This document shows positions 28,323 through 37,148 of a stretch of 64,000 bases of DNA, one piece after another (positions within the stretch are counted from its first letter, which is position 1; every line of letters begins with the position of its first letter). The position numbers were made by a program, and so were the translations under genes. This DNA is from Micromonospora sp. NBC_01813. Its GTDB lineage: Bacteria > Actinomycetota > Actinomycetes > Mycobacteriales > Micromonosporaceae. Under the pieces are notes generated by a model. The model was not told the origin of the DNA, ran no database searches, and was given only the letters and a program-made list of their open reading frames with translations. The stretch lies in the NCBI RefSeq assembly GCF_035917335.1, contig NZ_CP109067.1:3223001-3287000 (forward strand). Direction: 5' to 3'.

Positions 28323-29135
28323 TCACACTCGGCGCTTCAGCCGGGCCAACGCCACCGGGGCGAAGACCAGCGCGATCCCGGCGGCCCAGAGCAACGAGTA
28401 GCCGACCGGCCCCGCCGCTGCGGTGCCAGCGAGCAGGCCGCGCAACGCGTCGGCGAGGATCGTGACCGGGTTGACCTCGACCCATGCCTGCAGCCAGCCC
28501 GGCATCGTCTCGGCCGGGACGAAGGCGTTGCTGGTGAAGCTGAGCGGAAAGATCACCATGAAGCCGAAGATCTGCACCTTCTCCGGCTCGCTGACCATGA
28601 GCCCGACCAGGACCGAGATCCACGACACGGCCAGGGTGAAGACCAGGATCAGCGCGAACGCACCGAGCAGCCCGAGCAGTCCACCGCCGATCCGGAAACC
28701 GAGGATCATCCCGACGCCGAGCAGGAGCGAAACGGACCAGGCCTGCTTGACCGTGTCGGCGAGAATCCGGCCGGCGAGCGGTGCCCACCGGGCGATCGGC
28801 AACGACCGTAGTCGGTCGAAAACGCCCTTGGTCAGGTCGGTGTTCAGCCCGAAACCCGTGGTCATCGTGGCGAAGAGGGCGTTCTGCACGATGATGCCGG
28901 GCAGGGCGAAGGTCAGATAATCCCCCGGCGACCCGGCGATCGCCCCACCGAAGACGTAGGTGAACAGCAGCACGAACATCAGCGGCTGGATGCTGAGGTC
29001 CAGCAGCTCCATCGGGTTGTGCTTGATCTGCACCAGGCTGCGCCACGCCAGGGTGCCGGTGTGCCGCAGCCCGGCGACCGGGCTGACCCACGTCTGCCGG
29101 CCCGGCACCTCGGATGCGGTGGTGACGGCGGTCAC
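28323..29135 (-). CDS. DrrB-type ABC-2 transporter permease
   Basis: This 270-residue permease has six membrane segments and the ABC-2 signature in LRSLPIARWAPLAGRILADT and SFTSNAFVPAETMPGWLQAW, as in DrrB/daunorubicin-type exporters. It forms the membrane part of an exporter with the upstream ATPase, whose stop overlaps its GTG start (GTGA). The substrate may be a lipid, antibiotic or other hydrophobic compound and cannot be told from sequence. Confidence 0.9.
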   Translation of the reverse strand: MTAVTTASEVPGRQTWVSPVAGLRHTGTLAWRSLVQIKHNPMELLDLSIQPLMFVLLFTYVFGGAIAGSPGDYLTFALPGIIVQNALFATMTTGFGLNTDLTKGVFDRLRSLPIARWAPLAGRILADTVKQAWSVSLLLGVGMILGFRIGGGLLGLLGAFALILVFTLAVSWISVLVGLMVSEPEKVQIFGFMVIFPLSFTSNAFVPAETMPGWLQAWVEVNPVTILADALRGLLAGTAAAGPVGYSLLWAAGIALVFAPVALARLKRRV

Positions 29136-30160
29136 GATTTGGTCCCTTCCATCGTGGTGGCGGTGGGCCGCGTCGCGGAGCCGGCCGGCGGCCGCTGCCC
29201 GGTGGTGGTCTCCGGGCCGACGCCGCTCGGCTCGGCCCGGTGGCCGGTGAGCGACAGGAACACCTCGTCCAGGCTGGAACTGCGCAGCGCCAGCTCACCC
29301 ACCTTGACGCCGGAGTCGTCGAGCCGGCGCACCACCGCCGGCAGCAACTCCGGATCGGCGGTACTGACCGTCACGGTGGTCTGCGCCAACGCCGGCTCAT
29401 GACCGGACAACTCCCGCAGCGTCGCCAGCACGATCGGCAGCTGCGTCGGATCCGTCGGCCGTACGGCCAGCACCTGCGCGCCGGTCTTGGCCTTCAGCTC
29501 CTCCGGGGTGCCCCCGGCGATCACCTGGCCGTGGTCCACCACGGCGAGCTCGTCGGCGAGCTGGTCCGCCTCTTCGAGGTACTGGGTGGTCAGCAGCACC
29601 GTGACGCCGGTCGCGACCAGCCCGCGGACCAGCTCCCACAGCTCGTTGCGGCTACGCGGGTCCAGGCCGGTGGTCGGCTCGTCGAGAAACAGCACCTGAG
29701 GCCGACCGACCAGGCTGGCGGCCAGGTCGAGTCGCCGGCGCATACCGCCGGAGTACGTCTTCGCTGCCCGGTCGGCGGCGTCGGTCAGGTGGAACTCGGC
29801 CAGCAGCTGGCGGGCCCTGGACCGGGCGTCCGCCCGGGACAGATCGAGCAGCCGGCCGATCATCACCAGGTTCTCGACACCGGTCAACGTCTCGTCGACC
29901 GACGCGTACTGCCCGGTCAGACCGATCAGCTGGCGAACCTGATGTGCTTGGCGGACCACGTCGAAACCCTGGACGCGGGCATGCCCGGCGTCCGGGTGCA
30001 GCAATGTGGCGAGCACCCGGACCGCGGTGGTCTTGCCCGCGCCGTTGGGCCCGAGCAGCCCGAACACGGTGCCGGGGCGTACCGCGAGATCCACCCCGGC
30101 CAGCGCGGTGGTGGAACCGAAGCGCTTGACCAGCCCTTCGGCCCAGATCGCGTGCGACAT
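29132..30160 (-). CDS. DrrA-type ABC transporter ATPase
   Basis: This 342-residue protein is the ATPase of a DrrAB exporter. It shows Walker A GPNGAGKT (37-44), signature YSGGMRRRLDLAASL, Walker B VLFLDEPTTGLD and the C-terminal DUF4162-type domain (ELALRSSSLDEVFLSLTGH). GGAG precedes ATG 30160. It is coupled to the permease. The upstream spacer has an inverted repeat at 30171-30202. Confidence 0.93.
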   Translation of the reverse strand: MSHAIWAEGLVKRFGSTTALAGVDLAVRPGTVFGLLGPNGAGKTTAVRVLATLLHPDAGHARVQGFDVVRQAHQVRQLIGLTGQYASVDETLTGVENLVMIGRLLDLSRADARSRARQLLAEFHLTDAADRAAKTYSGGMRRRLDLAASLVGRPQVLFLDEPTTGLDPRSRNELWELVRGLVATGVTVLLTTQYLEEADQLADELAVVDHGQVIAGGTPEELKAKTGAQVLAVRPTDPTQLPIVLATLRELSGHEPALAQTTVTVSTADPELLPAVVRRLDDSGVKVGELALRSSSLDEVFLSLTGHRAEPSGVGPETTTGQRPPAGSATRPTATTMEGTKS

Positions 30161-30170
30161 CCTCGCTCCT

Positions 30171-30202
30171 GTCGTTCGTCTAGGTACATCACAATGAACG
30201 AC
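30171..30202. promoter_or_regulatory. Possible operator upstream of the DrrAB genes
   Basis: GTCGTTC (30171-30177) and its inverted copy GAACGAC (30196-30202) flank an 18-base spacer just before the exporter operon. A TetR-type operator is possible but unproven, and no regulator gene is adjacent. Confidence 0.3.
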
Positions 30203-30227
30203 GGGGCCGACATTTCGCCAAGCAATT

Positions 30228-30247
30228 GCCGACCCGGCCGGGTCGGC
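30228..30247. terminator. Palindrome, probable terminator
   Basis: GCCGACCCGG and CCGGGTCGGC form a perfect 20-base palindrome. It lies after the stop of the thiamine-diphosphate enzyme and before the exporter operon on the same strand. Confidence 0.45.
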
Positions 30248-30316
30248 GACCCGACAACCCGCGGGTCGGACCAGGCCCGAGGCCGCGACGGCGACACCCA
30301 GGTCGTGGCCTGCGGC

Positions 30317-31939
30317 TCAGGCCAGGTTCGACGAACGCGGGTAGGCGTCGTCGGGGTCGGTCAGCACGTTGACCAGGTACGGAACCCCGGCGTCGAAAGC
30401 CCGTCGCAACGCGGCACCGATGTCCCCGGCCCGCCGGACGGTCTCCCCGGCACCGCCGAGCGCACCGACGATCTCGTCGTAACGCAGTCCCGGCTGCAGA
30501 TCGGCGGCGACGTCGTAGCCGTACATGGCACGCATCGGGTGCTTCTCCAGGCCCCAGATGCCGTTGTTGCCGACCACGATCACCACCGGCAACTTCTGCC
30601 GGGCCAGCGACTCGACGTCCATCAACGAGAACCCGGCCGCGCCGTCGCCCATCAGGACGCAGACCTGCCGGTCAGGGTAGGTCAGTCGGGCACCCATCGC
30701 GTAGCCCATACCGGTGCCGAGACAGCCGTACGGCCCGGGGTCGAGCCAACTGCCGGGCACCGCCGGCTCCAGGTAGCGGCCGGCGTAGGACACGAAATCG
30801 CCGCCATCACCGATCGTCACGGCGTCCGGGTCCAGCACCGCCCGCAGCTCGCCGTAGATCCGCCCCGGGCGGATCGGGTCGGTGTCGGCAGCCAGTTCGA
30901 CCGCGTCCCGGGCCTTGGCCTTGTCCTCGGCGACGCGCAGCTCCGCCAGCCAGTCGGCGTGGTCGTTACGCTCACCCGGGTGGTCGGCCAACGCGGACAG
31001 GATCAACCGCAGGTCACCGGCGGGTGAGACGGCCGGCTGTACGTGCGTCGCCCGCTGGCTCGGCGCGTCGACGACGTGCACCACCTGGGCGGCACCGAAG
31101 TCACCGAAGCCGAGGCGGAAGTCCAGCGGCGTGCCGATCACCACGACCACGTCCGCACCGCCGAGGGCGGCCCGGCGGGCCTTCGCGAACGACAGCGGAT
31201 GGCCCGGCGGAAGCGCGCCCCGCCCCATTCCGTTGGTGAAGACCGGCACCCGCAACGTCTCCGCGGCCTCGCGCAGTGCGGCGATGGCGTCGGCCGCGTA
31301 CACGTCGGATCCGGCGATGATCACCGGACGTTCGGCGGCGGCGATCAGCCGGGCCGCCGCGACGACGTCGTCCGGGTCGGGTTCGATCACCGGGACCGCG
31401 TCGGGCGTGGGCGCGACGACCTCCGCCGTCGAGAAGATCACTTCCAGCGGCAGATCGAGGAAGGCCGGGCCCCGGTGTGGGGTGAGCGCGGCGGTCAACG
31501 CGGCGGCGACCGCCGCCGGCACGTCGTCGGTCGAGGTCACCGTGGCCGCGTGTTTGGTGACCGGTGCGACCAGCGGCACGTGGTCGATCTCCTGCAGACT
31601 GCCCGAACCCCACCGGAACGCCGGTGCCCGCCCGCCCACCACCAGCACCGGCGCGGCGTTGAAGAAGGCGCTGGTCAATCCGGAGATGCCGTTGGTGACG
31701 CCGGGTCCGGCGGTCAGTGCTGCCAGCCCTGGGCGGCGCTGCAGCTTGGCGACCGCCTCGGCGGCGAACACGGCGGTCTGTTCGTGCCGGACGTCGTAGA
31801 TCGGGAAGCCGGTGGCGTGCGCCGCGTCGTAGAGCGGGAAGAGGTGCCCGCCGGAGAGGGTGAACAGCTCACGTACGCCGTACGCCTGCGCGGCGGCCAG
31901 GGTGAGCGCTCCGCCGTGGCCCTCGATCCGCTCCGTCAT
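30317..31939 (-). CDS. Thiamine-diphosphate enzyme, acetolactate synthase-like
   Basis: This 540-residue protein belongs to the acetolactate synthase/oxalyl-CoA decarboxylase family. The catalytic glutamate is in VRHEQTAVFAAEA, GPGVTN follows, and the ThDP-Mg motif spans GDGAAGFSLMDVESLARQKLPVVIVVGNN. It is not next to ilvN or other branched-chain genes, and no regulatory subunit is present, so it is more likely catabolic. Neighbours (enoyl-CoA hydratase) hint at acyl-CoA or 2-oxoacid metabolism. ATG 31939 gives normal length. Confidence 0.88.
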   Translation of the reverse strand: MTERIEGHGGALTLAAAQAYGVRELFTLSGGHLFPLYDAAHATGFPIYDVRHEQTAVFAAEAVAKLQRRPGLAALTAGPGVTNGISGLTSAFFNAAPVLVVGGRAPAFRWGSGSLQEIDHVPLVAPVTKHAATVTSTDDVPAAVAAALTAALTPHRGPAFLDLPLEVIFSTAEVVAPTPDAVPVIEPDPDDVVAAARLIAAAERPVIIAGSDVYAADAIAALREAAETLRVPVFTNGMGRGALPPGHPLSFAKARRAALGGADVVVVIGTPLDFRLGFGDFGAAQVVHVVDAPSQRATHVQPAVSPAGDLRLILSALADHPGERNDHADWLAELRVAEDKAKARDAVELAADTDPIRPGRIYGELRAVLDPDAVTIGDGGDFVSYAGRYLEPAVPGSWLDPGPYGCLGTGMGYAMGARLTYPDRQVCVLMGDGAAGFSLMDVESLARQKLPVVIVVGNNGIWGLEKHPMRAMYGYDVAADLQPGLRYDEIVGALGGAGETVRRAGDIGAALRRAFDAGVPYLVNVLTDPDDAYPRSSNLA

Positions 31940-32017
31940 CGTCGGTCTCCTCCATCGAGCAGGCCGCCGGTCGGCCCGACCCCGAGCAGGTTACCGCCCA
32001 GTCACTTAGCCGTGGTG

Positions 32018-32791
32018 TCAGCGGCCGGTGAAGTCGGGTTTGCGCTTGGCGACGAAGGCTGCCATCCCCTCGGTACGGTCGTCGGTGGCGAACAGGCCGG
32101 CGAACAGCTGGCTCTCCCAGGCCAACCCGGACGCGAGGTCCATCTCCAGGCCACCGTCGATAGCCAGCTTCGCCGCCTTCACCGCCTGCGCCGGGCCGCC
32201 GACGAACGGGCGGACGAGATCGAGCGCCGCCGCGTACACCTGGTCGGCCGGCACGACGAGGTCGGCCAGGCCGATCCGCTGCGCCTCGCCGGCGTCGACC
32301 ATCCGGCCGCTCAGAATGATGTCCTTGGCCCGGGCCGGACCGACCAGCCGAGCCAGCCGCTGGGTGCCGCCGGCGCCGGGGATGACGCCGAGCTTGATCT
32401 CCGGCTGGCCGAGCTTCGCGTCCTCGGCGACGACCCGCCAGTCGCAGGCCAGGGCCAGCTCGCAGCCGCCGCCAAGGGCGTAACCGGTGATCGCGGCGAC
32501 CACCGGCTTCGGGATCCGGGCGATCGCGTCGAAGGCGCTGGAGAGTTGCGCCGCCCGAGCAGCCATGTCCACGTACGACATGTCGGCCATCTCTTTGATG
32601 TCGGCGCCGGCGGCGAAGACCTTCTCTCCGCCGTAGACCACCACGGCGCGGACCCGCTCGTCGTCGGAGACGGTACGGGCGGCCGATCGCAGCCCTTCCT
32701 GCACCTCGGCGTTGAGCGCGTTCATCGGCGGTCGGGAGAGCCGGATGGTGGCGATGCCACCGTCGACCTCGACCAGCACCAGCTCGGACAC
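32018..32791 (-). CDS. Enoyl-CoA hydratase/isomerase family protein
   Basis: This 257-residue crotonase-fold protein has the oxyanion-hole region FAAGADIKEM and both candidate catalytic glutamates, in GGGCELALACD and QPEIKLGVIPGAGGTQRLARLVG, as in true enoyl-CoA hydratases. It would hydrate trans-2-enoyl-CoA in fatty acid oxidation. GTG 32791 has GGGGAGG six bases upstream; the frame extends to 32806 without support. Confidence 0.92.
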   Translation of the reverse strand: MSELVLVEVDGGIATIRLSRPPMNALNAEVQEGLRSAARTVSDDERVRAVVVYGGEKVFAAGADIKEMADMSYVDMAARAAQLSSAFDAIARIPKPVVAAITGYALGGGCELALACDWRVVAEDAKLGQPEIKLGVIPGAGGTQRLARLVGPARAKDIILSGRMVDAGEAQRIGLADLVVPADQVYAAALDLVRPFVGGPAQAVKAAKLAIDGGLEMDLASGLAWESQLFAGLFATDDRTEGMAAFVAKRKPDFTGR

Positions 32792-32884
32792 GGCAGACCT
32801 CCCCATTGAGTCGCGTTGTGGGACAGCCTACGGCCAACGCCGGAGAGTGGGTAACGTGATCCACAACGTGAGGAGGGCAGCCGG

Positions 32885-33526
32885 GTGACCACCTACTACG
32901 ACGACAAATCGGTACACATAACCTCTGCTGAGATCCGGGTGGACCAGCAGCGACATCGACTCACCGACCTGCACCGGATCTGGCAGCGGCGCGGTGCCCG
33001 ATCGTGGAGCGCCCTGGCCGGCCGGGGGATGGTCGGGGTTGCCTTCCTCGCGCCGGTGGTCACCGCGATCCTGGGCCTCGTCACGGCGTTGACCATCCGC
33101 GCCTCGCCGACGGTCACGATCGCGCTGATCGGCGGTTCCATCCTCGTCGGACTGGTCATCGTGCCCCTGGCCGACCTGCTGCTCGGCCTGCTCGACGACT
33201 CGTACGACCGGGGCGCACACCTGCTCGAACTCTGGGCGGAGGTGCGGGGCACTCCGGTGCTGCTGGTGTCCAGCCGTGACGCGCTGCGGGTGGGCCGCAT
33301 CCACCGGGCGCTACGGCGCGCGGTCGAGGCCGCGCTGGACGCCGAGGCACTCGCCGAGACGAGCGCACCGGCGCGCGACCGTGCCCGGCTACCCGCCGCC
33401 GCCTCAGAACTCGTGCGCGAACAACGCCACGGCCAGCAGGCTCGCCGACCACAGGTGCAGACTGGCCACGGCTACGGCGGTGGCCGCCAGATCGACCGGG
33501 CGCACCGCCCGGCCCGTAACCCGTGA
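32885..33526 (+). CDS. DUF6232 family membrane protein
   Basis: This 213-residue protein matches DUF6232: it begins TTYYDDKSVHITSAEIRVD and has two membrane segments (GMVGVAFLAPVVTAILGLVTAL and VTIALIGGSILVGLVIVPLADLLLGLL), then a soluble part ending near residue 155. GAGGAGG precedes GTG 32885. The last 41 codons overlap the opposite PrsW gene by 123 bases and look like read-through rather than a conserved tail. Function is unknown. Confidence 0.82.
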   Translation: MTTYYDDKSVHITSAEIRVDQQRHRLTDLHRIWQRRGARSWSALAGRGMVGVAFLAPVVTAILGLVTALTIRASPTVTIALIGGSILVGLVIVPLADLLLGLLDDSYDRGAHLLELWAEVRGTPVLLVSSRDALRVGRIHRALRRAVEAALDAEALAETSAPARDRARLPAAASELVREQRHGQQARRPQVQTGHGYGGGRQIDRAHRPARNP

Positions 33527-35065
33527 CCTGACCAACCAGCCCAGGGCGAGCGCGGCCGCCGCCAGCGCGGCCGCCCAGTGGAACACGCCGGCCGCCCCGA
33601 GCAGCAGCACGACCACGAGAGCGACCGGGCGCAGGCCGGTGTCGGACCGGGGTGGCATCCCCGGCAGTTGGTCGTCCCCGGCGACCTCGCGTAGGGCCGT
33701 GCGGGCCCGCTCCAGCCTGGCGTGCGCCTGCTCCAGCGGGCTCGGCCGGGCAGGCGGCGGCGCGACCGGCGGGTATCCCGGGTACCAGCCGGGATGAGCC
33801 GGGTACGCCGGCATCGTTGGCGCAGCGGCTGGCTGACCGGTCAGCGGCGTCGGCCACTCGGCCGGCCCTGCCGGATAGACCGGCGGCCCGCCCGGATAGA
33901 CCAGCGGCGCGGCTGGGTAGGGCGGCAGAGCCGGGTACGACAGCAGTGCGGCCGGATAGGGCGGCACAGCCGGGGCCACGGCGGGTGCCGCAGCAGGGGC
34001 GGGGCGGGTCATCTCGTCGGCGAGCGCCAGCAACGCACGCTGCACGTCGCGTACCGCCCGAACGGCCGCTGCTTGGGCCGCTGGCGCCACCGCACCGCGG
34101 ACCAGCCGACGCACCCGAGCCCGATCAACGTAGCCGGTCAGCGCCTGCGCCTCGGATTCCGTCGCCGCCGGTGGCTCGGCGCTCACCAGCCGTCGTACTG
34201 CCTGACGGATCTCGACCCGGCGCAGCCGGGCCAGCCACCACACCGCCGCCGCGGTCGGCACCCAGACGATCAGCAGATAGCCGGCGAGGTCACCGGCGGG
34301 CTGCGGCCACGTCGGGACGGCCAGCGCGAACGGCGCGTTCACCGCGGCGTGCGTCAGCCAGGAGAGCCCGATCGCGGCGACCAGCACGCCGACCCGCCGC
34401 GCCATGCTCCGGTCGGTCCGCAGCAGCAGGTAGGTGATGCCGGCGCCGAAGGTCGCGGTGAACAGCGCGTGGCCGGCCACTCCGGGCACCAGTGCTCGCA
34501 GTACCACCATCGAGGCGGCGGCGGACACGTCGTCGGGCAGCGGATCGTCGGCCGCGATCAGGGCGTAGCCGAGGTCCTCGACGGCGGCGAACCCGACCCC
34601 GATGATCGCGCCGTAGACAGCGCCGGCGAAGACGGTCCGCAGGTGTGGGCGGGCGGCGAGGAAGAGCAGCAGCACACCCGCGCCCTTGGCCAACTCCTCG
34701 GCGGTCGGGGCGACCAGCGCCGCGCCCCACAGCGCGGCGAACCACGGCGAGACGGTCTTGGCGAGGATGTCGTCCAGGAACCAGCTCGAACCGGCGCCGA
34801 CGGCCACCGAGACGGTGGCACCCCAGCCGAAGGCCAGCACCACCAGCCACCAGGGTCGCCGGGCCAGCTGATCGATCGACCGGACGACCAGCAGCACAGC
34901 CACCGTGTACGCGGTGACCAGCGGGACCGCCACCAGCGCCGACAGCGGTGTGGTGAACGCCAGGAACAGCAGGAACACGATCAGCCCGAGGCTGGTGAAC
35001 CCGACGGTGCCGGTCAGCAGCCAGAAGCTGGGGACCCGCACCGGGGTCCAGGCCGGGTTCGTCAC
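33404..35065 (-). CDS. PrsW-like intramembrane metalloprotease
   Basis: This 553-residue membrane protein has the PrsW/CPBP-type protease motifs: PTAEELAKG (Glu-Glu), FAAVEDLGYA, VAGHALFTATFGAG and LTHAAVN. In Bacillus, PrsW cleaves an anti-sigma factor. After the protease domain (about residue 265) comes a linker, a Pro/Tyr-rich stretch (about 340-430) and two more membrane helices at the C-terminus, which is longer than usual. GTG 35065 has GAGGAG upstream and overlaps the previous stop (GTGA). Confidence 0.88.
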   Translation of the reverse strand: MTNPAWTPVRVPSFWLLTGTVGFTSLGLIVFLLFLAFTTPLSALVAVPLVTAYTVAVLLVVRSIDQLARRPWWLVVLAFGWGATVSVAVGAGSSWFLDDILAKTVSPWFAALWGAALVAPTAEELAKGAGVLLLFLAARPHLRTVFAGAVYGAIIGVGFAAVEDLGYALIAADDPLPDDVSAAASMVVLRALVPGVAGHALFTATFGAGITYLLLRTDRSMARRVGVLVAAIGLSWLTHAAVNAPFALAVPTWPQPAGDLAGYLLIVWVPTAAAVWWLARLRRVEIRQAVRRLVSAEPPAATESEAQALTGYVDRARVRRLVRGAVAPAAQAAAVRAVRDVQRALLALADEMTRPAPAAAPAVAPAVPPYPAALLSYPALPPYPAAPLVYPGGPPVYPAGPAEWPTPLTGQPAAAPTMPAYPAHPGWYPGYPPVAPPPARPSPLEQAHARLERARTALREVAGDDQLPGMPPRSDTGLRPVALVVVLLLGAAGVFHWAAALAAAALALGWLVRSRVTGRAVRPVDLAATAVAVASLHLWSASLLAVALFAHEF

Positions 35066-35622
35066 GGCGACTCCTCGATGCGCAGACTGTCGATCGCGCG
35101 CTGTACCGCGGCTGGCACGGCGGTGCAGTCGGCCACCCCAACGACCGTGGCGGTCACGCCGGTTCTCCCGCCCGCCGGACCGGCGGTGACGACGGTGAGG
35201 CAGCCGCCGAACCCGTCGTCGAACCAGTCGGGAAGATCCTGCCGTACCCCGACGAAGCCGGAGCCGGGCAACCGCACCCGCTCGAGTTCGGCGGACGGGT
35301 CGAGCACGTCCCAGCTCAGCCGTTCGATGGCGTGGTCGATGAAGGTCTGTGGCTCGCCCACGAACCGCCGGGCGGTCAGGGCCAGCTCCACGCCGTCGCC
35401 GACGTCGATGGTGACGTCCCCGGAACCGGGCCGGGATTCGATGGTGAGGCGCGCGTCGGTGGGCGGGTCGATGGACACCCCGTAGCCGACGTCGAGCCGG
35501 TCGGTCAGTCGCGGACCGTCGTCGGGCAGGGCGAACGCGACGAACCCGGGCACGCACAGCATCATGACCAGCCCGACCAGCACACCGACCCCGGCGAGGG
35601 CGTTCCGCCAGCCCTTGTCCAC
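35062..35622 (-). CDS. Hypothetical membrane-anchored protein
   Basis: This 186-residue protein has one N-terminal membrane segment (ALAGVGVLVGLVMMLCVPGFVAFAL) and an extracytoplasmic domain with two cysteines (GGCLTVV and ADCTAVP) that may form a disulfide. It is coupled to the PrsW gene by a GTGA overlap, so the two may work together. GTG 35622 has AGGAG ten bases upstream; ATG 35664 is possible but overlaps a likely CATGAT -10. It is divergent from the next gene. Function is unknown. Confidence 0.7.
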   Translation of the reverse strand: MDKGWRNALAGVGVLVGLVMMLCVPGFVAFALPDDGPRLTDRLDVGYGVSIDPPTDARLTIESRPGSGDVTIDVGDGVELALTARRFVGEPQTFIDHAIERLSWDVLDPSAELERVRLPGSGFVGVRQDLPDWFDDGFGGCLTVVTAGPAGGRTGVTATVVGVADCTAVPAAVQRAIDSLRIEESP

Positions 35623-35749
35623 CTGACCATGGCTCCTCTCGGCCGACCGCCCGAGTCGGATCATGTCGTCGGGGGTGTTCCACAGTGCCAGACCGGTGCC
35701 AGCGGCGGGGAACCGGGCGGCGGTGGCCGAAGGGCCGCACAATGAGGGA

Positions 35750-36520
35750 ATGCCACTTCCGCTGCCGACTCCGGCAAACCTCCTCGCGTTCACCCGGTCG
35801 GCGGCCGGGCAGGTCACCGACACCGTCACCGGGGTAGCCGGCCGGGCGACCGGTCAGGCCGGCCAGGTCACGTCGCAGCTGGGTCGGATGGCCGCCGGGT
35901 ACGCGGCGGTGCCGGCGCGGGCGTTCGCCGTACTGGACGAGATCGAGGCGTTGGTGCAGCGGGTCGGCACGGTGGTGGACCGGGTCGAGGTGCTGCTCGA
36001 CCGTAGTGCGCGGGTGGTCGACGAGACGGAGGAGGCGACCCGCCGGGTGGAGACGATCGCCACGGCTGCCACCACGGCGGTGGCGGCGGCGACCCGGGTT
36101 GCGGCGGCCGCGGAGACGTTGCTGACCGACGCCGACCGGGTGGCGCTCGGCGCGAGCCGGGTGGTCGAGCGCAGCGAGCAGATCGCCGAGCGATCGGCCG
36201 AACTCCTCGGTGAGTACGAGCCGACGCTGCGACGCGGTGCGCCGATGGCCCGGCATTTCGTCGAGCAGCTCAGCGAGGACGAGGTCGACGCCGCGGTCAA
36301 GCTGGTGGACGAGTTGCCCCGGCTGACCCGGCACATGCAGTCCGACGTACTGCCGATCCTGGCCACTCTGGACCGGGTCGGCCCGGACATCCACAGCCTG
36401 CTGGAGGTGACCCGGGATCTGAAGCTGGCGGTCGCCGGGATCCCCGGGCTGCGCATGCTGCGTCGGCGCGGAGCCGACCGGCTCGGCGAGGACGAGCAGA
36501 GTCCGCCGACGGCGGATTGA
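35750..36520 (+). CDS. Hypothetical coiled-coil protein
   Basis: This 256-residue protein is dominated by long amphipathic helices (residues 60-190 rich in Ala, Glu, Val and Arg heptads), with no signal or clear membrane segment. It resembles actinobacterial coiled-coil proteins annotated only as hypothetical. CACAAT lies six bases before ATG 35750, the leaderless pattern. Function is unknown. Confidence 0.75.
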   Translation: MPLPLPTPANLLAFTRSAAGQVTDTVTGVAGRATGQAGQVTSQLGRMAAGYAAVPARAFAVLDEIEALVQRVGTVVDRVEVLLDRSARVVDETEEATRRVETIATAATTAVAAATRVAAAAETLLTDADRVALGASRVVERSEQIAERSAELLGEYEPTLRRGAPMARHFVEQLSEDEVDAAVKLVDELPRLTRHMQSDVLPILATLDRVGPDIHSLLEVTRDLKLAVAGIPGLRMLRRRGADRLGEDEQSPPTAD

Positions 36521-36543
36521 CCGAACGGCCTACCCTACGCGGC

Positions 36544-37053
36544 ATGCGTACCAGAAGATCAAGGCTTGTCGCGGTGGTGGTCGCCGCGCTGACGGCGGTG
36601 TTGGCGCTCGGTGGGTGCGGCGCGGTGGCGGGCGGCGCGGCCGGGCAGGCCGTCGAGCGCGGCGGTGACCCCGCCGCCGACCGGGCGGTGCGGACGTTGA
36701 GCGCCGCCGAGGTCGAGGCCAATGCCAAGGTACGGCTGCCGCCGGGAACGGTGCTGCTGTCGACATCGTTCCAGAGCGCACTGGACTGGCATCTGACGGC
36801 GATGTTCCGGTTCCCGGCCGATGAGCTCCCCCAGTTCCTGGCCGACAGCGGTTTTCCACAGCCGGAGCCGGGCCTGCGGGCGGTTCGCGACACCGCCCAT
36901 TCGACAAGTGACACCTGGCGCCCTGACCGTGCGGTGACGGTGTCCGGCGTCGAGCAGCTGTCCGAGCCGGTCGATGGAGTGTTCCGCAGCCTGCTGCTGG
37001 ATCTCGACCGGCCGGACGAGGTGACCGGCTACCTGGTGGCGTTCACGACCTGA
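36544..37053 (+). CDS. Hypothetical lipoprotein
   Basis: This 169-residue protein starts with MRTRRSRLVAVVVAALTAVL and the lipobox LALGGC, so it is a secreted lipoprotein. The mature part is not recognised. TACCCT (36531-36536) lies seven bases before ATG 36544, a clear leaderless promoter. It follows the coiled-coil gene by 23 bases. Confidence 0.82.
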   Translation: MRTRRSRLVAVVVAALTAVLALGGCGAVAGGAAGQAVERGGDPAADRAVRTLSAAEVEANAKVRLPPGTVLLSTSFQSALDWHLTAMFRFPADELPQFLADSGFPQPEPGLRAVRDTAHSTSDTWRPDRAVTVSGVEQLSEPVDGVFRSLLLDLDRPDEVTGYLVAFTT

Positions 37054-37059
37054 CAAGTC

Positions 37060-37087
37060 CAGCAGCATCTTATATAAGATGCTGCTG
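37060..37087. promoter_or_regulatory. 28-bp perfect palindrome over the SRPBCC promoter
   Basis: CAGCAGCATCTTAT is followed directly by its inverted copy. A TATAGT hexamer (37089-37094) begins two bases later, so the palindrome covers the -35 region of the downstream promoter and looks like an operator, for instance for an ArsR-type repressor. It could also end transcription of the lipoprotein gene. Confidence 0.65.
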
Positions 37088-37148
37088 ATATAGTGCCCAC
37101 TGGTCGGACGTCCCGGCCGGCGGACACCACCTTGCCAGGGAGGCAGCG

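Noticed and set aside
28323-30160. Part of an antibiotic biosynthetic cluster
   Set aside because: DrrAB-like exporters are common outside such clusters, and no polyketide, peptide or terpene synthase genes are in the window.
30317-31939. Biosynthetic acetolactate synthase ilvB
   Set aside because: No ilvN or ilvC is adjacent and the protein lacks the expected neighbours, so the gene symbol was not assigned.
33404-36394. A single 996-codon minus-strand reading frame
   Set aside because: Only 33404-35065 shows family similarity (PrsW). The rest is antisense to good genes at 35750-36520 and shadows a separate minus gene; high GC keeps such frames open.
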